This document shows positions 34,056 to 42,620 of a DNA stretch of 64,000 bases, in pieces. Under the pieces are notes generated by a model, which worked only from the letters and a program-made list of their open reading frames with translations, was not told the DNA's origin and ran no database searches. A program made the translations under genes and the position numbers. Origin of the DNA: Saccharothrix sp. HUAS TT1 (lineage in GTDB: Bacteria; Actinomycetota; Actinomycetes; Mycobacteriales; Pseudonocardiaceae); assembly GCF_040744945.1 (NCBI RefSeq), contig NZ_CP160453.1, forward strand, positions 496,001-560,000, written 5' to 3'. Numbering within the stretch: position 1 is the stretch's first letter; each line of letters starts with the position of its first letter.

Positions 34056-34086
34056 GTTACTTGAGGTAACGGTTACTTCTGGTAGC
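34056..34086. promoter_or_regulatory. Two tandem TetR operator-like sites
   Basis: GTTAC-TTGAG-GTAAC (34056-34070, perfect inverted repeat) and GTTAC-TTCTG-GTAGC (34072-34086) have a 16-bp period. They fill the space between the aurF-like and TetR starts; the second ends ten bases before ATG 34096. Confidence 0.7.
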
Positions 34087-34095
34087 GTGCGTCAC

Positions 34096-34833
34096 ATGGC
34101 TCGAACTGTCAAGGGCGGGACGGACGCGCGCCGGGAGCGCTGGAAGGGGCACCGCGAGGCGCGGCGCGCCGAGTTCGTGGAGGCCACCGTCCGCGCCGTC
34201 GCCAAGCACGGCCCGGACGTGGGCATGGACGAGATCGCCGCCGAGGCGGGCGTCAGCAAGCCGGTGCTCTACCGGCACTTCGCCGACAAGTCGGACCTGT
34301 ACCTGGCCGTCGGCCAGCGCGGCACCGAGATGCTGATGGACCGGATGGGCCCCGCGATCGGCCACGACGACGGCTCGATCCGCACCCGGATCAAGCGGAT
34401 CGTGGACGCCTACCTGTCGGTGATCGAGGAGCACCCGAACCTGTACCGGTTCGTGGTGCGCAAGTCGTTCGCCGACCGGCCGGTCGAGCAGGACGTGGTG
34501 ACCGAGGACAAGCAGCTGATCGCGGCGGCCCTGGCCCGGCTGCTCGGCGACTACCTGCGCGCGTTCGGGATGGACTCCGGCGGCGCCGAGCCGTGGGCGC
34601 ACGCGCTGGTCGGCATGGTGCAGAACGCGGGTGACTGGTGGCTGGACCGGCAGTCGATGTCGCGGGCGAGCCTGAGCGACTACCTGACCACGATCATCTG
34701 GCACGCCATCGACGGCCTGCTCCGCTCCGCGGGCGTGGAACTCGACCCGGACGCGCCGCTGACCACCGGGTTGCCCGCCGGGCAGCCGCACGAGGGACCC
34801 CGGCTGCGGGTCGTCGACGTCGAGGAGGCGTGA
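34096..34833 (+). CDS. TetR-family regulator
   Basis: 245 residues from ATG 34096; GTG 34087 is also possible, and no Shine-Dalgarno is present, so translation may be leaderless. Helix-turn-helix MDEIAAEAGVSKPVLYRHF is nearly the same as in the TetR at 31571, and the operators are alike. The C-terminal half is a ligand-binding domain (VIEEHPNLYRFVVR, WAHALVGMVQNAGDWWL). It likely represses the divergent oxygenase-hydrolase pair and itself. The stop overlaps the next start (TGATG). Confidence 0.88.
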   Translation: MARTVKGGTDARRERWKGHREARRAEFVEATVRAVAKHGPDVGMDEIAAEAGVSKPVLYRHFADKSDLYLAVGQRGTEMLMDRMGPAIGHDDGSIRTRIKRIVDAYLSVIEEHPNLYRFVVRKSFADRPVEQDVVTEDKQLIAAALARLLGDYLRAFGMDSGGAEPWAHALVGMVQNAGDWWLDRQSMSRASLSDYLTTIIWHAIDGLLRSAGVELDPDAPLTTGLPAGQPHEGPRLRVVDVEEA

Positions 34834-35135
34834 TGTCCGAGGAGCACGAGCACGACGAGGAGGGCTACACCGGCGAGGCCGTGCTGGTGTTCGACGAGCG
34901 CGAGGTGCCGGTGAGCGTGCAGCTGCGCGGCTACTTCCAGCCCATCGACGGCCGCTACCACTGGTACGGCCGGGTCGGCGCGAACGAGCAGGTCACCGAG
35001 CTGGTGGAGGGCGGTGCGCGGACCGCGCTGCTGCGCACGCCGGACGGCTCGGCGACCGGCTCGCTGACCGACCCCGACCCGTGGCGGCGCTACCGGGTGG
35101 CGGGCACCTCCACCCCGCCGTTCGCGGTCGGCTGA
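34833..35135 (+). CDS. DUF4873 small protein
   Basis: 100 residues from ATG 34833, one base shared with the TetR stop; GAGGAGG is upstream. An acidic His-rich N-terminus (EEHEHDEEG) is followed by a beta-rich domain (GEAVLVFDEREVPVSVQLRG, FQPIDGRYHWYGRV) of the DUF4873 type, often found alone or on FAD monooxygenases. Co-expressed with the TetR; perhaps linked to the aurF-like oxidation system. Confidence 0.8.
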   Translation: MSEEHEHDEEGYTGEAVLVFDEREVPVSVQLRGYFQPIDGRYHWYGRVGANEQVTELVEGGARTALLRTPDGSATGSLTDPDPWRRYRVAGTSTPPFAVG

Positions 35136-35150
35136 CGCGGACGGGAACGC

Positions 35151-35180
35151 GGAAGGGGCGCCCGAACGGGCGCCCCTTCC
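35151..35180. terminator. Intrinsic terminator (bidirectional)
   Basis: 14-bp inverted repeat GGAAGGGGCGCCCG / CGGGCGCCCCTTCC, tight loop, between the convergent DUF4873 and DUF3107 genes. Confidence 0.85.
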
Positions 35181-35216
35181 CGTGCCCGGCCACCCGGACC
35201 CGAAGTCTCGCGCCGC

Positions 35217-35447
35217 TCAGCCGCCGGAGATGAAGCCGACCCGGCGGGAATCGCTCGGACCGATCTCCACGTAGGCGATGCGCGCCGCGGGCACCACGTA
35301 GCGGGCGCCCTTCTGGTCGACCAGCACGAGCTGCCCGGTGCCCGCCTTCAGCGCGTCCGCGACCTGCGCCTCGACCTCTTCGGGGGTGAGCCCGCTGGAC
35401 ACCACGAGCTCCCGCGGGCTGTCCGCGATCCCGACCCTGACCTCCAC
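35217..35447 (-). CDS. DUF3107 protein (TB9.4-like)
   Basis: 76 residues from GTG 35447, with GGAGG five bases upstream. Small beta-alpha-beta protein: VEVRVGIADSPRELVV, TPEEVEAQVADALK, and YVVPAARIAYVEIG. M. tuberculosis Rv3208A (TB9.4) is the same family and lies in the same place relative to the TetR and rhlE genes. Biochemical role unknown. Confidence 0.88.
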   Translation of the reverse strand: MEVRVGIADSPRELVVSSGLTPEEVEAQVADALKAGTGQLVLVDQKGARYVVPAARIAYVEIGPSDSRRVGFISGG

Positions 35448-35488
35448 GCTGACCTCCGTGCGGCGTTGATGGCTTTCGAACACCAACC

Positions 35489-36187
35489 CTAGCCGAGCCC
35501 GAGCGCCGTCATGCGTCGCGTGTGGCTCTGCTGCAGCCGCCGGAACAGCGCCGCGATGCCCGCCAGGTCGCCCGAGCCGCGCACGATCAGCTCCGCGAGC
35601 CCGTCCCGCTCCGCCACCACGTACTGGGCCTGCGTCAATGCCTCGCCGAGCAGCCGGCGGCCCCAGAGCGTGAGCCGGTCGCGCAGCGTCGGGTCGTCCT
35701 CGCAGGCGGCCCGGACTTCGCGCTCGGCGAACGCCGAGTGGCCCGTGTCGGCCAGCACGGCGAGCACCAGCTCGCCGGTCGGCTCGTCCAGCCACCCGGC
35801 GACCTCGCGGTAGAAGTCGGCCGCCAGCGCGTCGCCCACGTAGGCCTTCACCAGCGACTCCAGCCACGAGCGCGGCGCGGTCGAGGCGTGGAAGGCGTCG
35901 AAGCCCGCGGCGAAGGGCCGCATGGCCTCCTCCAGCGAGTGGCCGCGCTCGGCCAGGTACCGGTCCAGCAGCGCGTAGTGGCCGATCTCGGCCGCCGCCA
36001 TCCGCGACAACGCGGCCCGCCCGGCCAGCGTGGGCGCGGTCCGGGCGTCCTCGGCCAGGCGGTCGAACGCCGACAGCTCGCCGTACGCGAGGGCGCCGAG
36101 CAGGTCGACGACCCCCTCCGCCACCTGGCCCCCGTCACCCACCGCAACCGCCTGACCCGCCGCTCGCTCCACACCAGGGTCGCTCAT
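35489..36187 (-). CDS. Ferritin-like fold protein (MiaE-like)
   Basis: 232 residues from ATG 36187, with TAGGCT seven bases before it (leaderless type). All-helical, with ferritin-like carboxylate/His patterns ([41 protein letters not shown]). Equivalent to Rv3210c by position. Distantly related to the tRNA hydroxylase MiaE fold, but I cannot confirm a complete diiron site or substrate. Confidence 0.75.
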   Translation of the reverse strand: MSDPGVERAAGQAVAVGDGGQVAEGVVDLLGALAYGELSAFDRLAEDARTAPTLAGRAALSRMAAAEIGHYALLDRYLAERGHSLEEAMRPFAAGFDAFHASTAPRSWLESLVKAYVGDALAADFYREVAGWLDEPTGELVLAVLADTGHSAFAEREVRAACEDDPTLRDRLTLWGRRLLGEALTQAQYVVAERDGLAELIVRGSGDLAGIAALFRRLQQSHTRRMTALGLG

Positions 36188-36280
36188 GGCGGCGAGCCTA
36201 GTCGGGTGTCCTTCGCGACACCCACGCACGTGAAACCGCACCTTGCGACGCGAACCAGCCCGATCGGCCTAGTCGGCGGG

Positions 36281-36286
36281 TAGACT
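36281..36286 (+). promoter_or_regulatory. -10 element TAGACT upstream of rhlE
   Basis: A good -10 hexamer about 190 bp before the proposed rhlE start, implying a long 5' leader that contains an 8-bp hairpin CGGTGCCG/CGGCACCG (36332-36362). The -35 is not clear. Confidence 0.45.
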
Positions 36287-36474
36287 GGGCAGACGACGCC
36301 CGGCGCGGCGCGGCCCAGTGGGGGCTCGCAGCGGTGCCGAAGGCTGAACTGCGGCGGCACCGTGCCGCCAGGAGAGGGTGCGCGCACACACCTCGCTGGC
36401 CCTCCCGCGACCCGCCCGGCCCCTTCCCGGTGGCCCGAGCCGGCGGTGACGCGGTCGAGCGGCCCGTACAGGCC

Positions 36475-38199
36475 GTGCGCGCTGGTACGAGAGAGGCGAT
36501 CACCCTGACCGCGACAAACGAACAGAACCACGCAGACCCGGTGGCCTTGGAGCACAGCGAGGCGGGCGTGCCCGCCGAGGACACCTCCCACCCCCTGGTG
36601 GCCGACGCCCCGGTCAAGCCCGACTCGCCCGCGTTCGGCGAGCTGGGCGTGCGCGACGAGATCGTGCGCGCGCTCGCCGAGGCGGGCATCCACCGGACGT
36701 TCGCCATCCAGGAGCTGACCCTGCCGCTGGCGCTGGCCGGCAGCGACGTCATCGGCCAGGCTCGCACGGGCACCGGCAAGACGCTCGGGTTCGGCATCCC
36801 GCTGCTCCAGCGGATCACCGTTCCGGGTGACGGCACGCCGCAGGCGCTCGTCGTCGTGCCGACCCGCGAGCTGTGCCTGCAGGTCACCCACGACCTGACC
36901 GACGCGGCCAAGCACCTGGGCGTGCGGGTGCTGGCCATCTACGGCGGCCGGCCCTACGAGCCGCAGATCGCGGCGCTGCGCAAGGGCGTCGACGTGGTCG
37001 TCGGCACCCCCGGCCGGCTGCTCGACCTGGCCGAGCAGCGGCACCTGGTGCTGGGCAAGGTGCGCGGGCTGGTGCTGGACGAGGCCGACGAGATGCTGGA
37101 CCTGGGCTTCCTGCCCGACATCGAGCGCATCCTGCGGATGGTGCCCGACGAGCGGCAGACCATGCTGTTCTCGGCGACCATGCCCGGCCCGATCATCACG
37201 CTGGCCCGCACGTTCCTCAACCAGCCCACGCACGTGCGGGCCGAGGAGAACGACGCCGGCGCGATCCACGAGCGCACCGAGCAGTTCGTCTACCGCGCGC
37301 ACGCGCTGGACAAGTCCGAGCTGCTGGCGCGGGCGCTGCAGTCCCGCGAGCGCGGCCTGTCCATGGTGTTCACCCGGACCAAGCGCACCGCCCAGAAGGT
37401 GGCCGACGAGCTGGTCGAGCGCGGTTTCGCCGCGGCGGCCGTGCACGGCGACCTGGGGCAGGGCGCGCGCGAGCAGGCGCTGCGGGCGTTCCGCTCGGGC
37501 AAGATCGACGTGCTGGTGGCCACCGACGTGGCGGCCCGCGGCATCGACGTCGAGGGCGTCACGCACGTGATCAACTACCAGTGCCCCGAGGACGAGAAGA
37601 CCTACGTGCACCGCATCGGCCGCACGGGTCGCGCGGGGCGCACGGGTGTCGCGGTCACGCTGGTGGACTGGGACGAGATGCCGCGCTGGAAGATGATCAG
37701 CGACGCGCTCGACCTGGGCAAGCCGGAGCCGGTGGAGACGTACTCGACGTCGGACCACCTGTTCGCGGAGCTGGACATCCCGGCGGGTTCGACCGGACGG
37801 CTGCCGCTCGGCCTGCGCACCCGCGCGGGGCTGGACGCCGAGCCCGAGGAGAACCTGAAGGGCGAGAAGAAGACCCGCAAGCGCCGCCGCGGCGGTCGTT
37901 CCGGCGGCGAGGCGGCCCCGGCCACCGAGTCCGGCTCGGGCTCGACGGCGGGCAGCGGCACCACCGGCTCCGGCTCGGGCGAGGAAGGCGGCACCCGTCC
38001 GCGTCGTCGCCGTCGCAGCCGCGGCGGGGTGGCGGCCGGCGAGGGCGGTGCGACGGCCGAAGCGTCGGCCGAGGTCACTGCGGGCGCGCCGGCGGAGTCG
38101 GCCGCGTCCGGTGCGGCGGGCGAGGGCGAGCGCCCGCGCAGGCGTCGTCGCCGGCGCACCGGAGGCGAGGCGGGCGAGGCCGCGCCGACGGCCGAGTAG
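36475..38199 (+). CDS. rhlE: DEAD-box ATP-dependent RNA helicase
   Basis: 574 residues if GTG 36475 is the start. GTG 36541 is equally possible, and a CTG at 36505 has the only decent Shine-Dalgarno (GAGAGG), so the N-terminus is uncertain. Motifs: Q region HRTFAIQELTLPLAL, I (ARTGTGKT), II (DEADEMLD), III (SATMP), VI (HRIGRTGRAGR). The last 110 residues are a disordered, Arg-run tail (KKTRKRRRGG, RPRRRRRSRGG, RPRRRRRRRTGG) suited to RNA binding. Probably works in RNA unwinding or ribosome assembly, especially in the cold. Equivalent of Rv3211. Confidence 0.9.
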   Translation: MRAGTREAITLTATNEQNHADPVALEHSEAGVPAEDTSHPLVADAPVKPDSPAFGELGVRDEIVRALAEAGIHRTFAIQELTLPLALAGSDVIGQARTGTGKTLGFGIPLLQRITVPGDGTPQALVVVPTRELCLQVTHDLTDAAKHLGVRVLAIYGGRPYEPQIAALRKGVDVVVGTPGRLLDLAEQRHLVLGKVRGLVLDEADEMLDLGFLPDIERILRMVPDERQTMLFSATMPGPIITLARTFLNQPTHVRAEENDAGAIHERTEQFVYRAHALDKSELLARALQSRERGLSMVFTRTKRTAQKVADELVERGFAAAAVHGDLGQGAREQALRAFRSGKIDVLVATDVAARGIDVEGVTHVINYQCPEDEKTYVHRIGRTGRAGRTGVAVTLVDWDEMPRWKMISDALDLGKPEPVETYSTSDHLFAELDIPAGSTGRLPLGLRTRAGLDAEPEENLKGEKKTRKRRRGGRSGGEAAPATESGSGSTAGSGTTGSGSGEEGGTRPRRRRRSRGGVAAGEGGATAEASAEVTAGAPAESAASGAAGEGERPRRRRRRRTGGEAGEAAPTAE

Positions 38200-38363
38200 G
38201 GCAGGATCGTGGTGGGCAGCGCGCATCCGGGCGCTGCCCGGCGCGACGCGCTCGCCGAGCCGCCGCACGCGGGAACGGTCGGGTGCCGCCGCCTCACACC
38301 GACCTCGTCCCGGTGGTGGCAGCATGTCGCCAGACGAGATCACCGACCATCGGGAGCCGGGCA

Positions 38364-39683
38364 GTGGGCCAGCCGGAGCAGGCGGAGTCGAACGGGCAGG
38401 TCGTGCTGGACGGGGAAGACGTCCTGGCCGAGCCCGTCGAGCCGCGGGACGAGGACACCCCCGAACGGCTGCCGGCCCGGTCGTGGCGCACCAGGGGCGA
38501 CTTCATCGGCCTGGCCCTGGTCGTGGTCGGCGTGCTGGTCGCGACCCTCACCGTGTGGCTGACCAGCGACGCCCGCAACACCGTCAGCCAGACCGGCCCG
38601 TCCGCGATCACCCCGCTCCAACCGGTCACCGCCATGCCGCCGACGCTGGCCGAGAGCTGGCGCGCCCCCAGCGGCGCGACGCCGGTCCCGGTGAACCTCG
38701 ACTCGGTCGTGGTCACCGGTGACGGCGGCGAGGTCGTCGGCCGCGACGCGCTGAGCGGCGACGTCCGCTGGCGCTACGCCCGCGACTGGCCGCTGTGCAC
38801 CGTCACCACGGCTTGGGGCCGGGTGTTCGCGGTGCACCGCAAGGACACCAACTGCTCCGAGGTCACCACCCTCGAAACCGGTTCCGGCAAGCGCGGCCCG
38901 CAGCGCAACGGCGACGCCGAGCTGGGCGCCCGGCTGCTGAACGAGGGCTCGCACGTGCTCACCACCGGCGGGAGCTACGTCGAGGTCTACCGCCGCGACG
39001 ACCTGGTCCGCTCGATGGAGTACGGCGCGCTGCGCGCCATCGTGAACCCGGGCAAGCAGCCGCGCACCGGCTGCACGTACCACTCGTTCGCGGTCACCGG
39101 CGGCAAGGTCGCGCTGATCGAGCGCTGCCCCGCGCAGGACCCGTCCGACCGCCTCACGATCCTCAAGCCGAACCCGGAGAAGTCGGACGAGCCGCAGGTC
39201 ATCACCACCGTGCTGACCGGCGAGACCGGCGCGCGGGTGATCGCGGTGACGGCGAACCGGGTCGCGCTGGCCGTGCCCGGCCGGATCGTGGTGTTCGACT
39301 CCGAGACCGGCAGCTCGATCGGGACCTACCCGGTCGACGTCACCGCCGACGAGCTGGCGGGCGATCCGCCCGGTCGGGTGGCGTCGACCTTCACCAGCAC
39401 CGCGAACACCTACTGGTTCACCGGGTCGAAGACGGTGGCGCTGTCGCTGAACGACCTGAACCCGCTGTGGACCGCCGACGACACCCTCGGCGCGGGCACC
39501 ACGCTCGCCGGTCGGCTGTTGCTGCCGGTCCAGGGCGCGTTGGCGGTGCTCGACCAGGTCACCGGCGAGGAGGTCGGCCGGGTGCCGGTCGACCGCGGCG
39601 ACCACACCGGCCCGATCGAGATGGCCACCGAGGGACCCGTGGTGCTGGAGCAGCGCGGCGGCACGCTCGTCGCACTGCGGTAA
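38364..39683 (+). CDS. Membrane-anchored PQQ-like beta-propeller protein
   Basis: 439 residues from GTG 38364. A cytoplasmic tail of about 50 residues, one membrane helix (GLALVVVGVLVATLTVWL), then an extracytoplasmic WD/PQQ-like propeller with repeated strands (GGEVVGRDALSGDVRWRY, SVVVTGDGG, NPLWTADDTLGAG, GALAVLDQVTGEEVGRV). Four cysteines may form disulfides. Position matches Rv3212. Such propellers are often scaffolds at the cell surface; no enzyme motif is seen. Confidence 0.8.
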   Translation: MGQPEQAESNGQVVLDGEDVLAEPVEPRDEDTPERLPARSWRTRGDFIGLALVVVGVLVATLTVWLTSDARNTVSQTGPSAITPLQPVTAMPPTLAESWRAPSGATPVPVNLDSVVVTGDGGEVVGRDALSGDVRWRYARDWPLCTVTTAWGRVFAVHRKDTNCSEVTTLETGSGKRGPQRNGDAELGARLLNEGSHVLTTGGSYVEVYRRDDLVRSMEYGALRAIVNPGKQPRTGCTYHSFAVTGGKVALIERCPAQDPSDRLTILKPNPEKSDEPQVITTVLTGETGARVIAVTANRVALAVPGRIVVFDSETGSSIGTYPVDVTADELAGDPPGRVASTFTSTANTYWFTGSKTVALSLNDLNPLWTADDTLGAGTTLAGRLLLPVQGALAVLDQVTGEEVGRVPVDRGDHTGPIEMATEGPVVLEQRGGTLVALR

Positions 39684-39725
39684 CGCGCCACGCGCCCAGC
39701 CGGCCGGTGCGGCAGACTGCCAGGC

Positions 39726-40598
39726 GTGCACTCGCAGTTCAGCCCGCACCGCGGCCAACGCGTGGACCTGCCCGGCAGGCACGGCCCGATCGCGGCGCTG
39801 CGCGCGCCCGCCGCCGGCCGCGACCTCGGCGCCACCGCCCTCCTGCTGCCCGGCTACACCGGGTCCAAGGAGGACTTCGCGCCGCTGCTCGACCCGATCG
39901 CCGACGCCGGCGTCGAGGCCGTCGCGGTCGACCTGCCCGGCCAGTACGAGTCGGTCGGCCCGGTGCCGGAGTCGGACTACCGGCCCGAGGCGTTGGGCGC
40001 GGTGGTGGCCGAGCTGGTCGCGAAGCTGGCCGCCGAGGGCAGGCGCGTGCTGCTGCTCGGCCACTCGTACGGCGGGCTCGTGGCCCGCGGCGCGGTGCTG
40101 GCGGGCGCGCCGGTGGCCGGGTTGACGCTGATGGCGTCCGGGCCGTCGGAGCTGCCGCCGGGCGCGCGGCGCACCGCTCTGGAGTACGGCGAGGTGGTGC
40201 TGCGCGAGCAGGGCGTCGAGGCGGCGCAGGAGGTCAACGAGACGCGGTACGCGCTCGACCCGGCGTGGCGGGCGGTGCCGCAGCGGTTGAAGGACTTCTA
40301 CCGGGAGCGGTTCGTCCGCTCGTCGCCCGCCGGGCTGCTCGGCATGGGCGAGGCGCTGCGCACCGAGCCGGACCTGGTCGCCAAGCTGGCCCGCGCCACG
40401 CGGTCGGCGCGCGTCCCGTGCCTGGTGGTGTGCGGCGAGCTGGACGACGCCTGGTCGGCGGCGAGCCAGCGGGACATGGCCGAGCGCCTGGACGCCGACT
40501 TCGCCGTGCTGCCCGGTGCCGTGCACAGCCCGAACACCGAGGCGCCGGACGCCCTGCTGGCCACGCTCCTGCCGACCTGGCGGGCCTGGCTCTCCTGA
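39726..40598 (+). CDS. Alpha/beta hydrolase
   Basis: 290 residues from GTG 39726, with CAGACT seven bases before it. HG-type oxyanion segment LLPGYTGSKEDF, nucleophile elbow GHSYGGL, Asp in CGELDDAWS and His in PGAVHSPNTE complete the triad. No signal peptide, so cytoplasmic. The substrate is unknown; the 42-bp spacing from the propeller gene does not prove an operon. Confidence 0.85.
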   Translation: MHSQFSPHRGQRVDLPGRHGPIAALRAPAAGRDLGATALLLPGYTGSKEDFAPLLDPIADAGVEAVAVDLPGQYESVGPVPESDYRPEALGAVVAELVAKLAAEGRRVLLLGHSYGGLVARGAVLAGAPVAGLTLMASGPSELPPGARRTALEYGEVVLREQGVEAAQEVNETRYALDPAWRAVPQRLKDFYRERFVRSSPAGLLGMGEALRTEPDLVAKLARATRSARVPCLVVCGELDDAWSAASQRDMAERLDADFAVLPGAVHSPNTEAPDALLATLLPTWRAWLS

Positions 40599-40757
40599 CC
40601 CCGCTGCGACCGGTGCGGGCTCGCCGAGCGTGACGACTGCCGGCCGCGCTGCGCCGGAGGTGTCGTTCACCGCCACCAGGGGTGTTCCGCCGCCCGAACG
40701 CCGCTCGGACACCCTGCCGTCGCCCTAACGTGGGTGCCCTCGACAGGGGAGGTTCGA

Positions 40758-41231
40758 ATGACGTTCCGACGTGCGTTGACCGCCGTCGTCGTGGCCGCTT
40801 CGGCGCTGTCGGTCGCGCCGGCGGCCGACGCCCGAGAGGCTGCCGCTCCGGAAACGGTGATCAGGATCGACAGCGTGGCCGAGCCGGGCACGGTGTGGAA
40901 GCAGTCCGACCAGGCCGGCGCGCCGGTCATCGCGCGGCCCTTCAGCGGGAGCGCGAACGAGGGGTGGGTGGTCGTCGACTACGGCGCCATCAGGGAGCAG
41001 GGGCAAGGGCTCTGCGCGACCGCGGAGGGGGGCAAGGTCGTCGGCAGGGCGTGCGTCGGCGTCCCCGCCCAGAGGTGGAAGGTCTCGTTCCTGAGCAGCG
41101 GCACGGTCGTGGTGTTCCAGAACCTCGCGACGGCCGCCTGCGTCGAGCACGACGGCGCCGGGCGACCGCTGCTCCTCGCGAACTGCAACGTGAACCTGAG
41201 CGCTCAGCGCTGGCGCGTTCCCGCCTTCTGA
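40758..41231 (+). CDS. Secreted ricin-B-like lectin-domain protein
   Basis: 157 residues from ATG 40758, with AGGGGAGG upstream. A signal peptide (MTFRRALTAVVVAASALS... ending ADA) is followed by one beta-trefoil-like domain with QxW-type repeats (CATAEGGKVVGRACVGVPAQRWKV and CVEHDG...NLSAQRWRV). Predicted to be exported and to bind carbohydrate; no catalytic domain accompanies it. Confidence 0.78.
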   Translation: MTFRRALTAVVVAASALSVAPAADAREAAAPETVIRIDSVAEPGTVWKQSDQAGAPVIARPFSGSANEGWVVVDYGAIREQGQGLCATAEGGKVVGRACVGVPAQRWKVSFLSSGTVVVFQNLATAACVEHDGAGRPLLLANCNVNLSAQRWRVPAF

Positions 41232-41243
41232 CGGGCCGACGCG

Positions 41244-41276
41244 GCCCGTCGGCCGGGCGGGTCCCGGCCGACGGGC
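41244..41276. terminator. Intrinsic terminator (bidirectional)
   Basis: 13-bp inverted repeat GCCCGTCGGCCGG / CCGGCCGACGGGC with a 7-nt loop, between convergent genes. Confidence 0.85.
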
Positions 41277-41291
41277 CCGGTCAGCGCGGGA

Positions 41292-41594
41292 TCAGGCCCA
41301 CCAGAAGAACCACAGCGTCAACACCGCCAGCAGCACGACCACCAGGCCGCACACCCCGACCGCCCAGCCCTTGCGGCGGTCGGCGACGACCTGCGCCACC
41401 ACCGCGGCCACGGCCGCGCCGACGTGGCCCGCCACCACGTCCAGCCCGGGGCCGGGCAGGTCCTGGCTGCCCGCGTAGACCTGCACGCCGATCAAGGCCA
41501 ACGCCAGCAGCACCAGGCCGACGGCGAGGGCGCCGCTGACGCCGCGCCACAGCCTCGCCAGGCGTGGTTCGGGGCCGCTGTCCACCATCGTCAC
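41292..41594 (-). CDS. Small three-helix membrane protein
   Basis: 100 residues from GTG 41594, seven bases after TAGAGT (leaderless type); ATG 41588 is an alternative. Three hydrophobic segments (GALAVGLVLLALALIGVQVY, VAGHVGAAVAAVVAQVVA, AVGVCGLVVVLLAVLTLWFF) and a short basic N-terminus. No family recognised. It follows the RecB-type nuclease gene by 10 bp on the same strand, so co-transcription is possible. Confidence 0.6.
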   Translation of the reverse strand: MTMVDSGPEPRLARLWRGVSGALAVGLVLLALALIGVQVYAGSQDLPGPGLDVVAGHVGAAVAAVVAQVVADRRKGWAVGVCGLVVVLLAVLTLWFFWWA

Positions 41595-41604
41595 GCGGCC
41601 AACT

Positions 41605-42444
41605 CTACGGCGCGAGCAACGCCCACGGGTCGAGCGTCGGCGCCGCCTGCTGCCCTTCGGGGCAGGAGCGGCGGAAGTCACACCAGGTGCACTGCCTGCC
41701 GGTGCGCGGCGGGAACAGGATCTCCCGGTCGCCGCCCGCGTCGAGGGTGTCGGTGGCCAGCCGCAGCTCGTCCGCCGCCTCCTCGGCCCGGGTCACGTGC
41801 CGGCCCAGGCTCTCCTCGGTGTGCTCCCAGACCGCGACCGTGCCGGTCGGCAGGTGGTGCAGCTCCACCCGGTGGCACGGCTTGCGCAACGTGCGCCGGG
41901 CGGCCAGCGCGTACAGCGCCAACGCCTGCGAGCCGCGCGCGTCGTCCACCGTCAGCGCGTGCCGGCCGGTCTTGTAGTCGACGATCACCAGCTCGCCGTC
42001 GCGCAGGTCGATCCGGTCCACCCGGCCCTCGGCGACGATCTTCGAGGTGGGCGTGGACACCCAGCGCTCGATGCCGACCGGCTCGATCGAGGTGTCGAGG
42101 TCGGTGACGTAGTCGCGCACCCACCCGACCGCCCGGTCCCGGTACCCGGCGGCCTGCTCGGCGTCCCGGAAGCCGTCGTTCTTCCACTGCCGGTGCAGCA
42201 GCGCCACCGCCTGCTCCGGGGTGCGGCGCTGGGCGGGCAGGTCGAACAGCGCCTTGAGCGCGTTGTGCACCACCGCGCCGAGGGTGTTGTGCGCCCACGC
42301 CCCACCACGCGGCGGCGACGGCCGGTCGAGGTAGGCCATGCGGAAGCGACGCGGGCAGTCGGCCCACGTGGCGAGCTTCGCCGGCGTCACCCGCACCAGC
42401 TTCTTCGGCATCGCGCCGAAGTCGAACCCCAGCTGTTCCTCCAC
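41605..42444 (-). CDS. RecB-family PD-(D/E)XK exonuclease with Fe-S cysteines
   Basis: 279 residues from GTG 42444, six bases after TAGCTT (leaderless type). A Cys in the N-terminal CPRRFRMAYL, the nuclease core RIDLRDGELVIVDYKTG (D and DxK), and C-terminal CTWCDFRRSCPEG give the four-Cys Fe-S pattern of Cas4/AddB-like nucleases. Stand-alone RecB-like nucleases of this sort occur in actinobacteria (Rv2119 in M. tuberculosis). No CRISPR array or cas genes are in the window, so it is not Cas4. Probably DNA repair. Confidence 0.85.
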   Translation of the reverse strand: MEEQLGFDFGAMPKKLVRVTPAKLATWADCPRRFRMAYLDRPSPPRGGAWAHNTLGAVVHNALKALFDLPAQRRTPEQAVALLHRQWKNDGFRDAEQAAGYRDRAVGWVRDYVTDLDTSIEPVGIERWVSTPTSKIVAEGRVDRIDLRDGELVIVDYKTGRHALTVDDARGSQALALYALAARRTLRKPCHRVELHHLPTGTVAVWEHTEESLGRHVTRAEEAADELRLATDTLDAGGDREILFPPRTGRQCTWCDFRRSCPEGQQAAPTLDPWALLAP

Positions 42445-42467
42445 GGGGACAAGCTACCGATGACCAC

Positions 42468-42600
42468 CGACAGTGTTGGATTGCGCCGCCTCCGGCGTCG
42501 CGGGGCGAGGTCGCCGGAAGTCGGCCGTTCGTGCCCGGTTTCCGGCGATCGAAGGGCGTGATCGCCGGAAACCGGGCACGAACGGTCGACGCGACCTCGC
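42468..42600 (+). repeat. Palindromic element, copy C (133 bp)
   Basis: Same 5' end CGACAGTGTTG and exactly the same total length as copy A. Outer 10-bp stem GCGAGGTCGC (42505-42514) pairs with 42591-42600; a 5-nt bulge; 31-bp arms 42520-42550 and 42560-42590 pair with a single G.T position; loop GAAGGGCGT (42551-42559). It lies between the PHP and RecB-type genes. Confidence 0.85.
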
Positions 42601-42620
42601 CCTAGCCCTAGCCCTAGCCC
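42599..42620 (-). repeat. (GGCTAG) tandem repeat giving consecutive in-frame stops
   Basis: On the minus strand the PHP gene ends GGC TAG GGC TAG GGC TAG, so three stop codons follow in frame. It abuts palindromic copy C. Confidence 0.8.

Noticed and set aside
41605..42444. Cas4 nuclease
   Set aside because: Four-Cys RecB-like pattern is shared with Cas4, but no CRISPR array or other cas gene is nearby.
42599..42620. Telomere-like CCCTAG repeats
   Set aside because: Only three to four units, interior to the chromosome and in frame with a gene end; explained as slippage of GGCTAG at the PHP stop.
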